Positions 6,145-7,063 of a stretch of DNA of 7,063 nucleotides are shown here, piece by piece. Under the pieces are notes generated by a model that did not search any database, had not been told where the DNA came from, and worked only from the letters and a program-made list of their open reading frames with translations. Origin of the DNA: JBARCX01 sp049794535 (GTDB taxonomy: Bacteria; Pseudomonadota; Gammaproteobacteria; Xanthomonadales; Rhodanobacteraceae). The stretch lies in NCBI GenBank assembly GCA_049794535.1, contig JBARCX010000236.1, positions 1 through 7,063 on the forward strand. The letters run 5' to 3'. The translations under genes and the position numbers were made by a program. Within the stretch, counting starts at the first letter, position 1, and every line of letters starts with the position of its first letter.

Positions 6145-6181
6145 GTACGTTTGCTGAAACTCAACAAGGACGTAATTTACC

Positions 6182-6204
6182 GGGTGAAGATACCTTCATT
6201 ACCC
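6182..6204 (-). terminator. Weak hairpin just after the receptor stop (possible 3' end structure)
   Basis: GGGTGAAG (6182-6189) can pair with CTTC and ACCC (6194-6197 and 6201-6204) across an ATAC loop, with a three-base bulge. It begins seven bases after the TonB receptor stop, where a transcript 3' structure would be expected, but no T tract follows on the minus strand. It may only be an mRNA-stabilising stem. Confidence 0.25.
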
Positions 6205-6210
6205 AACGCT

Positions 6211-7063
6211 TCAGAACTTGTACTTGACCTGGAAGTTGACCTCACGTCCCTCGATCGAGCGCGCGAGAATCACGCCACCGCCGCTGGCAAAGCCGAACAA
6301 GCGGGCGTTGCCTTCGGTGATGCCGATCTGGTTGGTCATGTTGGTGCCACGAAGGGTCAACATCCAGTCCTTGCCGATATTGGCGATGGCGCCAATGCTG
6401 AGGTCGTAATAGCTTCCCAGTGGTTGTTGCTCAAGCTGATCACCGAAACGATCACCGATGTGCTCGTAGGTGAACCAGAACTTCATGCTGCCCCAACTGG
6501 TGGGGATCTCATAGGCGGGGGTCACGCGATACTGGATTTTCGGCTGACGGTCCAGAGTCATGCCATTGATGCTGGTGCACTCGTTGTTGCCGTTCTGAGC
6601 GACATAGGGCACGCAGCTGTCGTAACCCGAGTAATGGCCGTCCATGTAATTGCCACTCAAAGCGATCGAGAAATGCTCGAAGGGCGTGACCGTCACTTGC
6701 GCGTTGAGGCCCTTGGTCACGGAGCCATAAACAAGGTTGATCTGTCCAGTGTCGAGCGTGATCGAGTACGGAATACCGTAGAACAATCGGCGATACGCAC
6801 TGATGTCGGCAAACAGCCACGAAGACTGGTACTTGAAGCCGAGTTCCATGTTGTGGATTTTCTCCACCGGCGTGCTCGGGAGGTTCACGATATCGTCGAA
6901 GCCGGGGAAGAACACGCCGTCATTGACGCGTCCATAAACGCTCATGTTGTCGCTCAGCGCGTAGTTAGCACCGAGGGTCCACGATGGCGCGGTCTTCGAA
7001 TACGACGGGCGCTGGAAGCTATTGATCAAATACTCCGCGTTGTTGTTGTACACGGTGTATGGG
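6211..7063 (-). CDS. TonB-dependent outer-membrane receptor, C-terminal part (5' end beyond the window)
   Basis: This is the end of a TonB-dependent receptor, an outer-membrane beta-barrel that takes up large or scarce substrates using energy from TonB-ExbB-ExbD. About 283 codons are present. The GTG at 7053 is an internal valine codon, because the frame stays open to 7063 (P-Y-T precede it). Counting from that GTG, alternating-residue strands include WTLGANYALSDNMSVYGRV (25-43), MELGFKYQSSWLFADISAYR (69-88), FSIALSGNYMDGHYSGYD (128-145), MKFWFTYEHIGDRF (190-203) and YYDLSIGAIANIG (215-227). The protein ends in VNFQVKYKF with the terminal aromatic residue needed for barrel insertion. C147 and C159 could form a disulphide in an external loop. 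The plug domain and TonB box are off-window. The GH63 glucosidase gene downstream on the same strand, 240 bp away, suggests a carbohydrate ligand, but siderophore-type ligands cannot be excluded. Confidence 0.88.
   Translation of the reverse strand, partial: PYTVYNNNAEYLINSFQRPSYSKTAPSWTLGANYALSDNMSVYGRVNDGVFFPGFDDIVNLPSTPVEKIHNMELGFKYQSSWLFADISAYRRLFYGIPYSITLDTGQINLVYGSVTKGLNAQVTVTPFEHFSIALSGNYMDGHYSGYDSCVPYVAQNGNNECTSINGMTLDRQPKIQYRVTPAYEIPTSWGSMKFWFTYEHIGDRFGDQLEQQPLGSYYDLSIGAIANIGKDWMLTLRGTNMTNQIGITEGNARLFGFASGGGVILARSIEGREVNFQVKYKF

Larger units (their letters stand above)
6008..6162. repeat. Palindrome cluster, candidate REP/MITE-like element
   Basis: About 155 bp of the gap between the receptor and the glucosidase is built of nested palindromes. 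GAGTTTCA (6008-6015) and TGAAACTC (6155-6162) form an exact 8-bp inverted pair at the outer edges. Inside are three hairpins, listed separately. No reading frame of note is present. CCCTCATCC and CCCTCTCCC motifs of this kind are abundant extragenic repeats in Xanthomonadales and pseudomonads (from memory). The outer boundaries are a suggestion: the 8-bp ends could be coincidence, and no target-site duplication was established. Confidence 0.5.

Noticed and set aside
7051..7053. GTG at 7053 as the start of the TonB receptor.
   Set aside because: The frame is open up to the window edge, and a 280-residue receptor without plug and most of the barrel would be far too short. This is an internal codon of a partial gene.

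Overview
The window looks like a chromosomal segment of a GC-rich gammaproteobacterium, most likely in the Xanthomonadales (Xanthomonadaceae or Rhodanobacteraceae, the Dyella/Rhodanobacter/Luteibacter type). This placement is an inference. It rests on the LytS/LytTR two-component pair, the TonB-dependent receptor next to a periplasmic glycosidase, and short CCCTCATCC / CCCTCTCCC palindromes of a kind common in these genomes. No RNA gene, CRISPR array, insertion sequence, integrase or phage gene was seen.

Layout. (1) 7-1712 and 1738-2523, plus strand: a five-or-so-span membrane protein of unknown role, a LytS-type membrane histidine kinase and a LytTR response regulator, spaced 38 and 25 bp apart, probably one operon. 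(2) 2524-2591: a short convergent gap that holds a relic, in frame and with its stop codon, of the last 14 codons of a glycosidase gene. (3) 2592-3788, minus strand: an OafA-type acyltransferase-3 membrane protein. (4) 3789-3933: a gap with a perfect 12-bp palindrome resembling a LacI-family operator. (5) 3934-5970, minus strand: a secreted GH63 (YgjK-like) alpha-glucosidase. (6) 5971-6210: a gap packed with palindromes of REP/MITE type. (7) 6211-7063, minus strand: the C-terminal half of a TonB-dependent receptor barrel that runs off the window.

How the genes may work together. The receptor and the exported glucosidase form a plausible uptake and digestion pair: the receptor would bring an alpha-glucosidic oligosaccharide across the outer membrane and the GH63 enzyme would release glucose in the periplasm. 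The kinase and regulator form a complete signalling pair whose stimulus and targets are not shown here. The acyltransferase probably O-acylates a surface or periplasmic glycan.

The most notable observation is architectural. The 3' end of the GH63 gene (3934-3978) has an 84% identical copy at 2531-2575, and the two copies bracket the acyltransferase gene. Either a second GH63 paralogue once stood here and was replaced, or an acyltransferase cassette entered at the 3' end of the gene while regenerating its C-terminus.
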